Assembly: GCF_014638915.1 (NCBI RefSeq)
Contig: NZ_BMFQ01000003.1
Span: forward strand, 124,001 to 188,000
Direction: 5' to 3'
Origin: Xanthomarina arctica
Lineage (GTDB): Bacteria; Bacteroidota; Bacteroidia; Flavobacteriales; Flavobacteriaceae
DNA: 64,000 nucleotides
Shown here piece by piece: positions 1-8,334 of the stretch. How positions within the stretch are numbered: position 1 is the stretch's first letter; each line of letters opens with the position of its first letter. A model generated the notes under the pieces. The model did not search any database, was not told where the DNA came from, and saw only the letters and a list, made by a program, of their open reading frames with translations. The translations under genes were made by a program, and so were the position numbers.

Positions 1-1
1 C

Positions 2-313
2 AAATGGCACAAGCTGTTTACAGATGGCAGAAATAATTATGTATATGTTATTTATGATGATTTTTATATAGAAGAAGCTATTGAGGCGCTTACTGGTTTT
101 ATAGATACTAATGAAAATATAAATATTAAAGTGTATGTGTTCTCTAATGGCCAATATGCTTATGCAGAAGAGTTTGAGGGGATTGCTGCAAACATAACCT
201 TGGCAGCACTTCCAGATGCTATCTATAAAGCCTACCAAAACGTACTACCAAAAGAAGAAAAAGAGGAAATCCCTACTCTAGATGATGATATAAACCTTGA
301 AACTGCTAACTAA
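2..313 (+). CDS. C-terminal end of a probable type III DNA methyltransferase (partial, 5' end outside window)
   Basis: The reading frame is open from the window edge to the stop at 311-313, so the gene starts upstream; the internal ATG at 131 is not a convincing start. The visible ~103 residues include the stretch KVYVFSNGQYAYAEEFEG followed by a LAALPDAIYKAYQNVLPK-like helix, which resembles the C-terminal tail of site-specific DNA methyltransferases of type III restriction-modification systems. The catalytic motifs are not visible. The next gene starts directly after its stop codon and encodes a Res-type helicase-nuclease, which fits a mod-res pair. Assignment rests on the tail similarity and the neighbour; it could instead be another modification-module protein. 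Confidence 0.6.
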   Translation, partial: KWHKLFTDGRNNYVYVIYDDFYIEEAIEALTGFIDTNENINIKVYVFSNGQYAYAEEFEGIAANITLAALPDAIYKAYQNVLPKEEKEEIPTLDDDINLETAN

Positions 314-2599
314 ATGATACAATTAAAAAACTACCAAGAAGAAGCAGTAACAGGCTTATTAAAAGAAACCTACAGCGCACTTAAATTACCTGGTAAACGT
401 AACCGTATGGTGTTTAAAGCTCCAACAGGTGCTGGTAAAACCGTAACTATGGCAGCCTACTTAAACCAATTGGCTGCAGAAATGCCAGATAAGTTAGAGT
501 TTACCAAACGTAAAGTAGCCTTTATTTGGTTTGCGCCAAACCAACTGCATTTACAATCGTACTTTTCTTTAAAAGACTATTTTAAAGAATTACGTACCAT
601 AAAGCCCATACAGTTTGAAGATATTACAGATGGTAAACTACAACCTAATGAAATACTGTTTGTAAACTGGCAATCGGTAAACAGCGCCAAGAATATTTAT
701 GTACGAGAAAACGAACAAGGCAAAGATTTATTAAAATACATCTACACTGCCATGTTAGACGATACCGAAATTATTTGCATTCTAGATGAAGCACATTATC
801 ATGCCAATGGTAAAAAAGCAAAAGCATTGTTACAACAAATTAGTGCTAAAATTGAATTAGATGTGTCAGCAACACCAATGTTTCAATCAGATTACAGCTA
901 TACCATTAAAAGGCAAGAAGTGGTAGATGCAGAAATGATAAAGAAGAATGTGGTACTAAACCCGTTGTTGGATCATCTTAAGCAAGACGGACGTAGTCTA
1001 AACCATGTATTATTAGATGAAGCCTTAAAAAAACATGCAGAATTAAAACAAGCCTATGAAAAATTGGGTTCTAAAATAAACCCATTATTACTCATCCAAT
1101 TACCAAGTGATAAAAAGTCAGAAAGTGCTTTAGATAAACAATTAATAGATGAGGTGGAAACCTACTTAACGGCTAAAGGGATTACGGTACAAAATAATAA
1201 ATTGGCAGTATGGTTAAGTAACCGTAAAGACAATTTAGATGGGCTGGAAGAGAAAGAATGCATGACCGATGTGTTAATATTTAAGCAAGCCATTGCATTA
1301 GGTTGGGATTGTCCTCGTGCAGCAGTTTTATTAATTTTTAGAGAAATACAACAAGAGAGTTTTGGTATTCAAACCGTAGGGAGAATTTTGCGTATGCCAG
1401 AACAAAAACACTATACCTTACCTATTCTAAATAATGGCTATGTATATACCAATTTAAGTAAGGACATCATTAAAATTGTTCAAGAAGATATTGATTATAT
1501 TGTTCAAAATACAGCAAAACGTATTGAGGAATATCAAGAAATACATTTGGATTCAGCCTTTATAAATACACGCTTAACACGTAACCGTTTAAGTTCAAAA
1601 TTCAGAAAGTGTATGTATGAAGCTGCAGAAGAGTATTTTGGTTTATCAAGAGATTTAGATGTTACCAATCCAGAGAGTGTAGAAGCCTATAACACTAAAA
1701 GGCTTCAAGAAAAATTTATAGAGCTAGATGTCAATCAAATAGAAATTCCAATTCCTAAAAACGTACAATTAGCTACAGAAATTGGGTATACAGAAGTGAC
1801 AGAAAAAGAAACGTTTGCTAAAACACAAAGCGAATTAGATATTTTATTCCGTCAATTTTGTAGAGACAATGTAGGTGGTTATGCTAAAGCAGATTCTGCG
1901 CCTGTATTAGAGTTAGGTTTAAAAATGCTTTTTGAAGAATACCTATTACTAAATGAATTTCAAGCCATAAAAATAATTCTGTTTGAGCAAAACAAATCTA
2001 AATTTATAGAACTTATAGATATAGCCTTAAATAGGCATCAAGTATTATTAGACCAAAAAGCAGCCCAAGCTTCTAAACGTGTAGAGCATAGTGTCTGGGA
2101 TGTGCCTGTGGAGCGTATCTATAATGAACATTATAAATTAAAAGAAGAAGCAGAACAACATGCATTAATACCGTTTTATGAGTCTAATAAGTCCAGCACT
2201 CCCGAAAAGGAATTTGTTTGCTTTTTAGAGCAAAATAAAGCACATGTAGAATGGTGGTATAAAAATGGTGATAAAAACAAAGAAGATTTCGCAGTAACTT
2301 ATGAAGATAGAAATGGTGTGATGCGAGGTTTCTATGTAGATTTTGTTATAAAAACAAAATCTGGTAAAATTGCCTTGTTTGACACAAAGACATTAGATTC
2401 AGATCCCGAATTTGTAAACAAACACAATGCGCTAATAAAGTATATTGAAGAAAAAACAAAAGCAGATAAAACCTTAATTGGAGGTGTTATTGTTCCAAAA
2501 GGCACTAGAGATAATAGGACTTGGAAGTATTGCGACAATCAAATCGAGAAAGCTAATGACACAATAGGCTGGCTGTCATTTGAGCCTTCATTAATATAA
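314..2599 (+). CDS. Res-type DEAD/DEAH helicase with C-terminal nuclease domain (type III restriction subunit)
   Basis: 761 residues. An SF2 helicase core begins at once: a Q-motif-like KNYQEEAV at residues 5-12, Walker A APTGAGKT around 36-43, a DEAH box in CILDEAHYHA near 155-165 and SATP near 190. Helicase domain 2 has the GWDCPRA and QTVGRILRMP motifs near 330-365. Near the C-terminus, FYVDFVIKTKSGKIALFDTK (about 675-694) has the D...DTK pattern of a PD-(D/E)XK nuclease, as in type III Res subunits. Known family role: ATP-dependent translocation and cleavage of unmodified DNA. The ATG directly abuts the stop of the preceding methyltransferase-like gene and only 6 bp separate it from the next gene. 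It is somewhat shorter than many Res proteins. Confidence 0.85.
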   Translation: MIQLKNYQEEAVTGLLKETYSALKLPGKRNRMVFKAPTGAGKTVTMAAYLNQLAAEMPDKLEFTKRKVAFIWFAPNQLHLQSYFSLKDYFKELRTIKPIQFEDITDGKLQPNEILFVNWQSVNSAKNIYVRENEQGKDLLKYIYTAMLDDTEIICILDEAHYHANGKKAKALLQQISAKIELDVSATPMFQSDYSYTIKRQEVVDAEMIKKNVVLNPLLDHLKQDGRSLNHVLLDEALKKHAELKQAYEKLGSKINPLLLIQLPSDKKSESALDKQLIDEVETYLTAKGITVQNNKLAVWLSNRKDNLDGLEEKECMTDVLIFKQAIALGWDCPRAAVLLIFREIQQESFGIQTVGRILRMPEQKHYTLPILNNGYVYTNLSKDIIKIVQEDIDYIVQNTAKRIEEYQEIHLDSAFINTRLTRNRLSSKFRKCMYEAAEEYFGLSRDLDVTNPESVEAYNTKRLQEKFIELDVNQIEIPIPKNVQLATEIGYTEVTEKETFAKTQSELDILFRQFCRDNVGGYAKADSAPVLELGLKMLFEEYLLLNEFQAIKIILFEQNKSKFIELIDIALNRHQVLLDQKAAQASKRVEHSVWDVPVERIYNEHYKLKEEAEQHALIPFYESNKSSTPEKEFVCFLEQNKAHVEWWYKNGDKNKEDFAVTYEDRNGVMRGFYVDFVIKTKSGKIALFDTKTLDSDPEFVNKHNALIKYIEEKTKADKTLIGGVIVPKGTRDNRTWKYCDNQIEKANDTIGWLSFEPSLI

Positions 2600-2605
2600 A
2601 ATACT

Positions 2606-2824
2606 ATGAGCAAAAAAGGACTAGATACATTATTTGTCCATTACGGAATCCGTAAGGAAGATATGCAAGTAATAGAAACATTGTGTTCTCAATACGAAAC
2701 TGATTTTGACTGGTTAAAAGAAGATGTTTTAAAAACCTACCATGAGAAAAAGATAAAAAACGAAGAACTAGAAGAGAAGCACTTGATAAAGCTACTTGAA
2801 AAATCACTTCAAAAACTTAAGTAA
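2606..2824 (+). CDS. Small protein of a DNA-modification/restriction operon
   Basis: 72 residues, highly charged, predicted mostly helical, with a Lys/Glu-rich C-terminal half. No signal peptide or membrane segment. It lies 6 bp after the Res-type gene and 2 bp before the DndD-like gene, so it is almost certainly co-transcribed. Small proteins of this size and place occur next to DndD-like ATPases in Bacteroidota modification operons, and I think it belongs to that 'DNA modification system-associated small protein' group, but that is from memory and neighbourhood. No catalytic residues can be pointed to; an adaptor role is conjecture. Confidence 0.6.
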   Translation: MSKKGLDTLFVHYGIRKEDMQVIETLCSQYETDFDWLKEDVLKTYHEKKIKNEELEEKHLIKLLEKSLQKLK

Positions 2825-2826
2825 AG

Positions 2827-4827
2827 ATGCTGATAAAGAGAATTAAAGCAACAAACTTCAAGACGTATCTTAATCTAGATTTAGATATTACGGCAGAACC
2901 AGACAGACCTATTGTGCTTATTGGAGGGGAAAATGGTGGCGGTAAAACCACATTTTTTGACGCTATATATGGCGCCCTATATGGATTGTCTATTCCAAAT
3001 AAAAAAATCTTTGAAGAGTTAATAAACGCAGGAGCGACCAAGTCTCCAGAGCCTCGTATTGTATTGGAAATACACTTTTCTGGTCGTGTATTAAACCAGG
3101 AACAGAGTTATGTTCTCACACGCACTTATCTGCTTAACCCAGAGAGCAAACCAGTAGAGAGTGTACGCTTAAATATGAATGGTACCATATTTCAATATGG
3201 TTCAGCCACACCTGCAACACAACGTGCAGAGCAAGAAGCTCAGGTAAATAAAATTATAAAAGCAAATCTACCAGAAGAACTTAGTAAGTACTTTCTTTTT
3301 GACGCAATAGAAGCTGGAAACCTTTTAAAAGAAGATAGACTTAATAGAGTTATTAAAGAGAACATTGAAAATGCAATGGGCTTTAAAAAGTACCTCAATA
3401 TTGCAAAAGCAGCAGAATCTTTATCTCTAGATTATACAGCACAAAGTCTAGACTTAGAAAACGAGAAAAAGGAATATCTAGCACTGGTTGAAGAAAAAAA
3501 ACGCCTAGAAAATGTAGAACTCGAAAAATTGACCAAAGATGCGCAACGTGCCTACCAGTATAGCATTACTAACAAAGAGTTATATGATAACCTTAAAAAA
3601 GGTTATAATGAAGAATCTACCATTAATAATAAGATAGATCAACTTAATACAGAATTAAAAAGTACAGCACAAAGAGAATCTCGTTTTCGCGAAAGTGTAA
3701 ATGAATTTACATCCAATATAGAAATGCACGTGTGCTTACCTAAACTAGAGCAAGCCTTTAAGTCTGAAGTCGCTTTAGTTTTAAAAGAACAATCACAAGC
3801 GGCAGAAGATGGGACAGAAAGTATCAGTGAATCTACTATCGAAAACATACTAGTTAAAGGAATTAATTATCTAAGTAATAAAGGCTACCAGCTTAAGGAT
3901 ATTTCCGTGACAGAACTAGCGCATAATGTTCTTAAAGAATTGAAAGCTGAAGCTACAGAAAAGCAATATGACTTTTTTCAAAACAGTGAAATAAAAGCGT
4001 TAGAAAGTCTTGTAAACACAATTTACACTAATCCATATAATAGTCTTAAACAGGATAGTATTGAGTTAGATATAGCTATAGAAAATAGCAGTCGTACTGC
4101 AGAGCTAATAGAAAAATTAAAAGCGCAAATCTCTGGAGATGACTACTCTGTTTTAAGAGCCTATGAGGATAATGAATCTAAAATCAAGCAGCTAGAACAA
4201 GATGAAACGGACTTACTTAAAGAAATCAAAAAAATAGATAGTCGCATCCATCAATTTGACATTCCAACTACTGAAGAGCCAGATCCTAAATTTGAAGCCT
4301 TAAAAAGATTGCAACCTTTATTTGAAGGCATTGCAAACACACTTTTAAAAAGCAAAAAAGATCAAATACAAGCACGTATGAAGGAAGATCTCAATAACAT
4401 ACTTGCAGCATATAAGGATGTAATAAGCAAGGTAGAATTATCAGAAGACCTGAAAAATCTTAATTTTAGAATCTATCATAAAGCAGGTAATGAAATTTAT
4501 TTAAATCAATTGAATACCGCCTCTAAGCAAGTGGTAATACAAGTACTGCTTAAATCATTGCACGAATTTGGAGATTATGATCCTCCAGTAATGATAGATA
4601 CAGTCATGGGACAATTGGACAAAACCAGCAGAATTTCAGTTCTAGAAAGTTATTTTCCTCAATTATCACATCAAACCATATTATTGAGTTCAGATAGCGA
4701 AATAAGACCAGAAACCGATTTAGAGAAAATACGACCATTCATTTCCAAGTCATACACTTTAGTTCGTGATAAGGAGCTTCAGAAAACGAAAGTTGAAAAA
4801 GGTTATTTTAATATTCAAATTGACTAA
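2827..4827 (+). CDS. DndD-like SMC/Rad50-type ATPase
   Basis: 666 residues. The N-terminus has an ABC/SMC ATPase head with Walker A GGENGGGKTTFFDAIYGALYG near residues 34-54, closely like DndD of DNA phosphorothioation systems and like Rad50/RecF. A long coiled-coil centre (about 200-480) is rich in Lys and Glu. The C-terminal head has PPVMIDTVMGQLD (about 580-592), a Walker B/D-loop-like segment. Known DndD proteins are ATPases tied to phosphorothioate modification. No DndC-type sulfur-transfer protein is visible here, though it could lie upstream. The gene starts 2 bp after the small protein gene, and the next ATPase starts 1 bp after its stop. Confidence 0.8.
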   Translation: MLIKRIKATNFKTYLNLDLDITAEPDRPIVLIGGENGGGKTTFFDAIYGALYGLSIPNKKIFEELINAGATKSPEPRIVLEIHFSGRVLNQEQSYVLTRTYLLNPESKPVESVRLNMNGTIFQYGSATPATQRAEQEAQVNKIIKANLPEELSKYFLFDAIEAGNLLKEDRLNRVIKENIENAMGFKKYLNIAKAAESLSLDYTAQSLDLENEKKEYLALVEEKKRLENVELEKLTKDAQRAYQYSITNKELYDNLKKGYNEESTINNKIDQLNTELKSTAQRESRFRESVNEFTSNIEMHVCLPKLEQAFKSEVALVLKEQSQAAEDGTESISESTIENILVKGINYLSNKGYQLKDISVTELAHNVLKELKAEATEKQYDFFQNSEIKALESLVNTIYTNPYNSLKQDSIELDIAIENSSRTAELIEKLKAQISGDDYSVLRAYEDNESKIKQLEQDETDLLKEIKKIDSRIHQFDIPTTEEPDPKFEALKRLQPLFEGIANTLLKSKKDQIQARMKEDLNNILAAYKDVISKVELSEDLKNLNFRIYHKAGNEIYLNQLNTASKQVVIQVLLKSLHEFGDYDPPVMIDTVMGQLDKTSRISVLESYFPQLSHQTILLSSDSEIRPETDLEKIRPFISKSYTLVRDKELQKTKVEKGYFNIQID

Positions 4828-4828
4828 T

Positions 4829-6424
4829 ATGGAACAGATATCACTACAAAATATTCGTCAAAGCGAGGGATTGATAGATCATTTATTACCACTAAAGCAT
4901 AAGCTAGAGCAAAAGGTAAATTTAAAAGAGTACAAATTTGACAATAAGCCTGTTAATGTAAGTAATAACTTATTACAGCGTTTAGTTCTTTCAGCAGGAT
5001 TAAGTCTTCCTGCAGATCGAGATATGAATAAAGTGCACGAAATCATAATGTCCAAATCAGGATTACGCATACACGTGACGACCTTCTCAAAAAACAAACT
5101 ACATAACTTATGGTCCGCCCTTATTAAATTAAGATATGAAAGTAAAGAAGTAAATTGGAATAACGATGCAGCCATTAGTCGCATTATTAACTACGAAATG
5201 CTTACTGGTCTTGAGTATTTAATGCAGGATGATAATTTAGAAAACTGGCTCTCTGTATCAACATCTCAAAGTCGTACAGCTACCTACGGACAAATTCCAT
5301 TTTTAGATTTGCACATTGGTATGTATGAAGATGATATACCGGCAACCCTAAACCTAAATGGTAGAGATATTCCAAATACACAAATTTTAATTGCTGGCGC
5401 TACAGGTTCTGGAAAGTCAAATCTATTGGCAGTACTAATGCAAGAAATGCGCTCCAGAACGGTGGAAACATCTTATCCTGTCAACTTTCTCTTTTTTGAC
5501 TATAAAGGAGAATTTTCAGATCCTGCAAATAAAGCTTGGTTATCACATTTTGAATTGGATGATTCTGCAATTTTAGATCCCATTAAAGCACCATTACCAT
5601 TTACACCATTTAAAAATTTTAGCGGTAAAGTACAAGGGGAAATAAATCTATATGCAACAGAAATGGCTAATGCTTTGTGTGCTATAGATAATACAAGAAT
5701 AAGTGCAAATATGAGTAATCGCTTAACAGAAGCGGTAATCAAAGCTTATAAGAAAACCTCTAGCAAACCAATTACTTTTAAACATATTTTAGAAGCTTAT
5801 GTCGATTTACAAACTGGAAAGGATAAAGATAAGGATGACAGTATTAAATCTGTATTAAAACAACTGATACGAAGTAATATATTCAATACAGTAGATACCA
5901 TAGACCTTATAAATGAATGTTTTATCGTTAAGATGGACAGTTTTCCCAAAGATGGTCCAATCGCTAAAGCAATTGTCTACTTTATCATATCAAAATTGAC
6001 ATCCATCTATGAAACCTTACCTAAACAAGGAACTAATACTGAGTGCGTAGAGATTAGACATTTCAGTATTATTGATGAGGCACATTATATGCTGGAGTTT
6101 GACAATAAACCACTACGTGATTTAATTGCAATAGGCCGGAACAAAGGTTTGAGCATCATATTAGCAACTCAAAATATGGACAGCTTTAAGTCCAAATACT
6201 TTGATTTCTATGCAAATGCTCAGTATCCCTTAATTATGAAACAGCAATCCATTACAGACTCTGTAATTAAAGATCTATTTGGTGTATCTGGAAATGAATT
6301 TAATGAAATAAAAGAAGCCATTTCTGGACTTAAACTAGGAGAGCTCATCATTAAAAATCCTACTGCGTTTGCTTTGGGAATGGGTAAAAAATATAAAAAG
6401 ATACAAACGACGCATTTGATTTAA
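4829..6424 (+). CDS. HerA/FtsK-type ATPase, possible DndE-like N-terminal part
   Basis: 531 residues from the ATG at 4829; a longer frame from 4766 would overlap the previous gene by 62 bp, so the later start is preferred. A ~150-residue N-terminal region contains NLLQRLVLSAGLSLP, which loosely recalls the helical DndE fold; this is uncertain. A HerA/FtsK-like motor follows: Walker A AGATGSGKSN (about 195-204), FFDYKGEF near 230, Walker B HFSIIDEAHYML near 410-421, and LATQNMDS near 447. HerA-type motors translocate dsDNA and often partner a nuclease. As last gene of a contiguous operon with a DndD-like ATPase and a Res helicase, it is probably the motor of the same defence complex. Confidence 0.75.
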   Translation: MEQISLQNIRQSEGLIDHLLPLKHKLEQKVNLKEYKFDNKPVNVSNNLLQRLVLSAGLSLPADRDMNKVHEIIMSKSGLRIHVTTFSKNKLHNLWSALIKLRYESKEVNWNNDAAISRIINYEMLTGLEYLMQDDNLENWLSVSTSQSRTATYGQIPFLDLHIGMYEDDIPATLNLNGRDIPNTQILIAGATGSGKSNLLAVLMQEMRSRTVETSYPVNFLFFDYKGEFSDPANKAWLSHFELDDSAILDPIKAPLPFTPFKNFSGKVQGEINLYATEMANALCAIDNTRISANMSNRLTEAVIKAYKKTSSKPITFKHILEAYVDLQTGKDKDKDDSIKSVLKQLIRSNIFNTVDTIDLINECFIVKMDSFPKDGPIAKAIVYFIISKLTSIYETLPKQGTNTECVEIRHFSIIDEAHYMLEFDNKPLRDLIAIGRNKGLSIILATQNMDSFKSKYFDFYANAQYPLIMKQQSITDSVIKDLFGVSGNEFNEIKEAISGLKLGELIIKNPTAFALGMGKKYKKIQTTHLI

Positions 6425-6742
6425 TAAAAAAAATAAAATGTTTCTAATGGATTTAGCGAAACCCAAAGCTTTACAATATAATTTAAGTATTTAATACAAA
6501 TATATTCTCACGTTATATCTTAAGAAATTGTCTATTCTATGATAGTTGATGAATGCGATGTCAGCAACTTTGTGTTAAAACAAGTCTTCTTTTTATTGGA
6601 AAAAAAGTAGTTTATAGAAAATCATAAACAACAGTATTCATAAGTAGCTTATAAGCCGAATTGACAGACGAGAGTAAAGCCGTATTTGACTATTTACATA
6701 TCACTTAAATAAAAATAAATACAATATGAAACAACATAAATT
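6425..6742. other. Intergenic region between two defence operons
   Basis: A/T-rich and stop-rich in all frames. I see no clear hairpin terminator and no gene. It presumably holds the end of the upstream operon and the promoter of the next, but no promoter motif can be called with confidence. Confidence 0.4.
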
Positions 6743-7078
6743 ATGAAGCCACTTGAAATTTTAATACAACCTAGTTTTAATTCCACAAGAGATTCTATGG
6801 GTTTTTCAGAAGACGAAGATTATAACAGCTATGCAGTAATGTTCCAGCAAGGATACGACATGGATGTTATAGAAGTTGAACCTGGAGAAAAATTCAAAAT
6901 CAAGAAAAACACAAATGGGCAAATAGACTGCACTGAAACCCCATATAAATTTATCAAAAAAAAAGAAGAATGGGAAGATGAGGAGGATATATGGGATGAG
7001 GAGGACCAAGACAGTATAACTTTAGCTCCAGGAAAATATAAGTTTTTGGAAGATGGAATTGCTATTGAGGAAATTTAG
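6743..7078 (+). CDS. Acidic hypothetical protein, first gene of the DUF6361/PLD/helicase operon
   Basis: 111 residues, strongly acidic, with Glu/Asp runs near residues 75-92 (KKKEEWEDEEDIWDEEDQD). No signal peptide and no membrane segment. I do not recognise the family. It ends 29 bp before the DUF6361-type gene on the same strand and so is likely co-transcribed. The acidic composition could suit a DNA-mimic or a regulatory partner, but that is speculation. The reading frame is consistent with coding and has no overlapping rival. Confidence 0.6.
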   Translation: MKPLEILIQPSFNSTRDSMGFSEDEDYNSYAVMFQQGYDMDVIEVEPGEKFKIKKNTNGQIDCTETPYKFIKKKEEWEDEEDIWDEEDQDSITLAPGKYKFLEDGIAIEEI

Positions 7079-7107
7079 AAAAAAAATGTAAATACGAAAA
7101 ATAAATT

Positions 7108-8334
7108 ATGGCAGCAATAGGTTGGATAGATTTTAGTCGAAAAGACAGAAATAGAGTAAGCAGTATTCTTGATTTACTTCGTCCAGAAGGGCAAGTAGAT
7201 GAGTTGGGTATTGGTACCCTTCGAGATGGTTTGGCAAACTCATTATTTCCAGGTATTTCAACAATCCAGACACGGGCTAAATATTTTTTTATTATTCCTT
7301 ATATTTTACAAGATTTCCTTCAACTTCCAGTTACGGATAGAAAAAAGAAAATGCCGACATATTATCTTGAAAATGAAGAATACGAAGTGATGTGGGATTT
7401 AGCAGACAAATACAACCACCAAGAAGGTCACGGTGTAATTGGGATTAGCAAATACCGAGCTAGAAAAGAAAAAATTGCACGTCGTCCATCTGAAATTTAT
7501 TGGAACGGACTAAATGTTATGAAATGCCTTGACTCAAAAGGTCTATCGGCTGCAGCTTTCTTAAACAAAGCAAATAAAAATAATCAAGAAACACTTATAC
7601 ACTATAAAACAGTAGATGGAGAAGGAGATGATAAAGACGCTGGTTTTTATAATTATTTTAACATTAAGGTTCCAATAAATAAAAATTGGAAAACAAATTT
7701 AGATTTAAATCTAACAACTATAGAAGCAGAATTTCTAAGAGACAATATGATTGATATTAAAGATTCTGTTTTGTCATTAGTGGTTAGTAATGAGAATATA
7801 TATTCTGAATTCAATACTACGGATAAATTTATTGATTTTGCTAGAATAAGTTATTCAGAAATTAGTAACGAACAATTAAAAAGTAACGTTATTCTAGCCC
7901 ATGATTTCGCAATTTTAATGCAAGGTGCTCATATTGCTTACAATCAAGAATTACAAAAACAGTTTTGTGAAGCAGATTGCTTTGAAGAGAATTGGAACAA
8001 ATGGTACGACAGTTTTGAACAAAATATGATAAACTATCAAGCATTCAATGTAGAAGATTTATTTGTACATGCTAATACAACTAGGGCATATACTAGAGAT
8101 TTTGTTAGAGATTGGTTTAAATTACTAAAGGCGGAAACCTTAGATCTTCAGAAAAAGGCTGAACTAATAAGAAATCAAGAATGGAGAGCCAAAAATAAAA
8201 AAGCAAGATTGAAATATAATAAGAAAGACAAAATAGAAGAAGGCAAAGCTATCGGCTTAGGATTACTTGATTTTAGATTTAGAAGCGCAAAAATTATTGT
8301 TAAAGATATAAAGGAGGGATTAAAAAATGCTTGA
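7108..8334 (+). CDS. DUF6361-type protein
   Basis: 408 residues. The start MAAIGWIDFSRKDRNRVSSI, followed by LLRPEGQVDELGIGTLRDG and SLFPGISTIQTRAKYFFIIP, fits the DUF6361 family, whose members sit beside PLD-fold and helicase genes in bacterial accessory islands. The biochemical role is not known to me. It is soluble, with no signal peptide and a basic C-terminus (residues 355-385). Its last 8 bp overlap the PLD-like gene, which shows tight translational coupling. The family call is recalled from motif and gene order. Confidence 0.7.
   Translation: MAAIGWIDFSRKDRNRVSSILDLLRPEGQVDELGIGTLRDGLANSLFPGISTIQTRAKYFFIIPYILQDFLQLPVTDRKKKMPTYYLENEEYEVMWDLADKYNHQEGHGVIGISKYRARKEKIARRPSEIYWNGLNVMKCLDSKGLSAAAFLNKANKNNQETLIHYKTVDGEGDDKDAGFYNYFNIKVPINKNWKTNLDLNLTTIEAEFLRDNMIDIKDSVLSLVVSNENIYSEFNTTDKFIDFARISYSEISNEQLKSNVILAHDFAILMQGAHIAYNQELQKQFCEADCFEENWNKWYDSFEQNMINYQAFNVEDLFVHANTTRAYTRDFVRDWFKLLKAETLDLQKKAELIRNQEWRAKNKKARLKYNKKDKIEEGKAIGLGLLDFRFRSAKIIVKDIKEGLKNA

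Noticed and set aside
4829-6424. Naming the HerA-like ATPase DndE or DndH
   Set aside because: The N-terminal resemblance to DndE is loose and the motor domain alone does not settle which system it belongs to.
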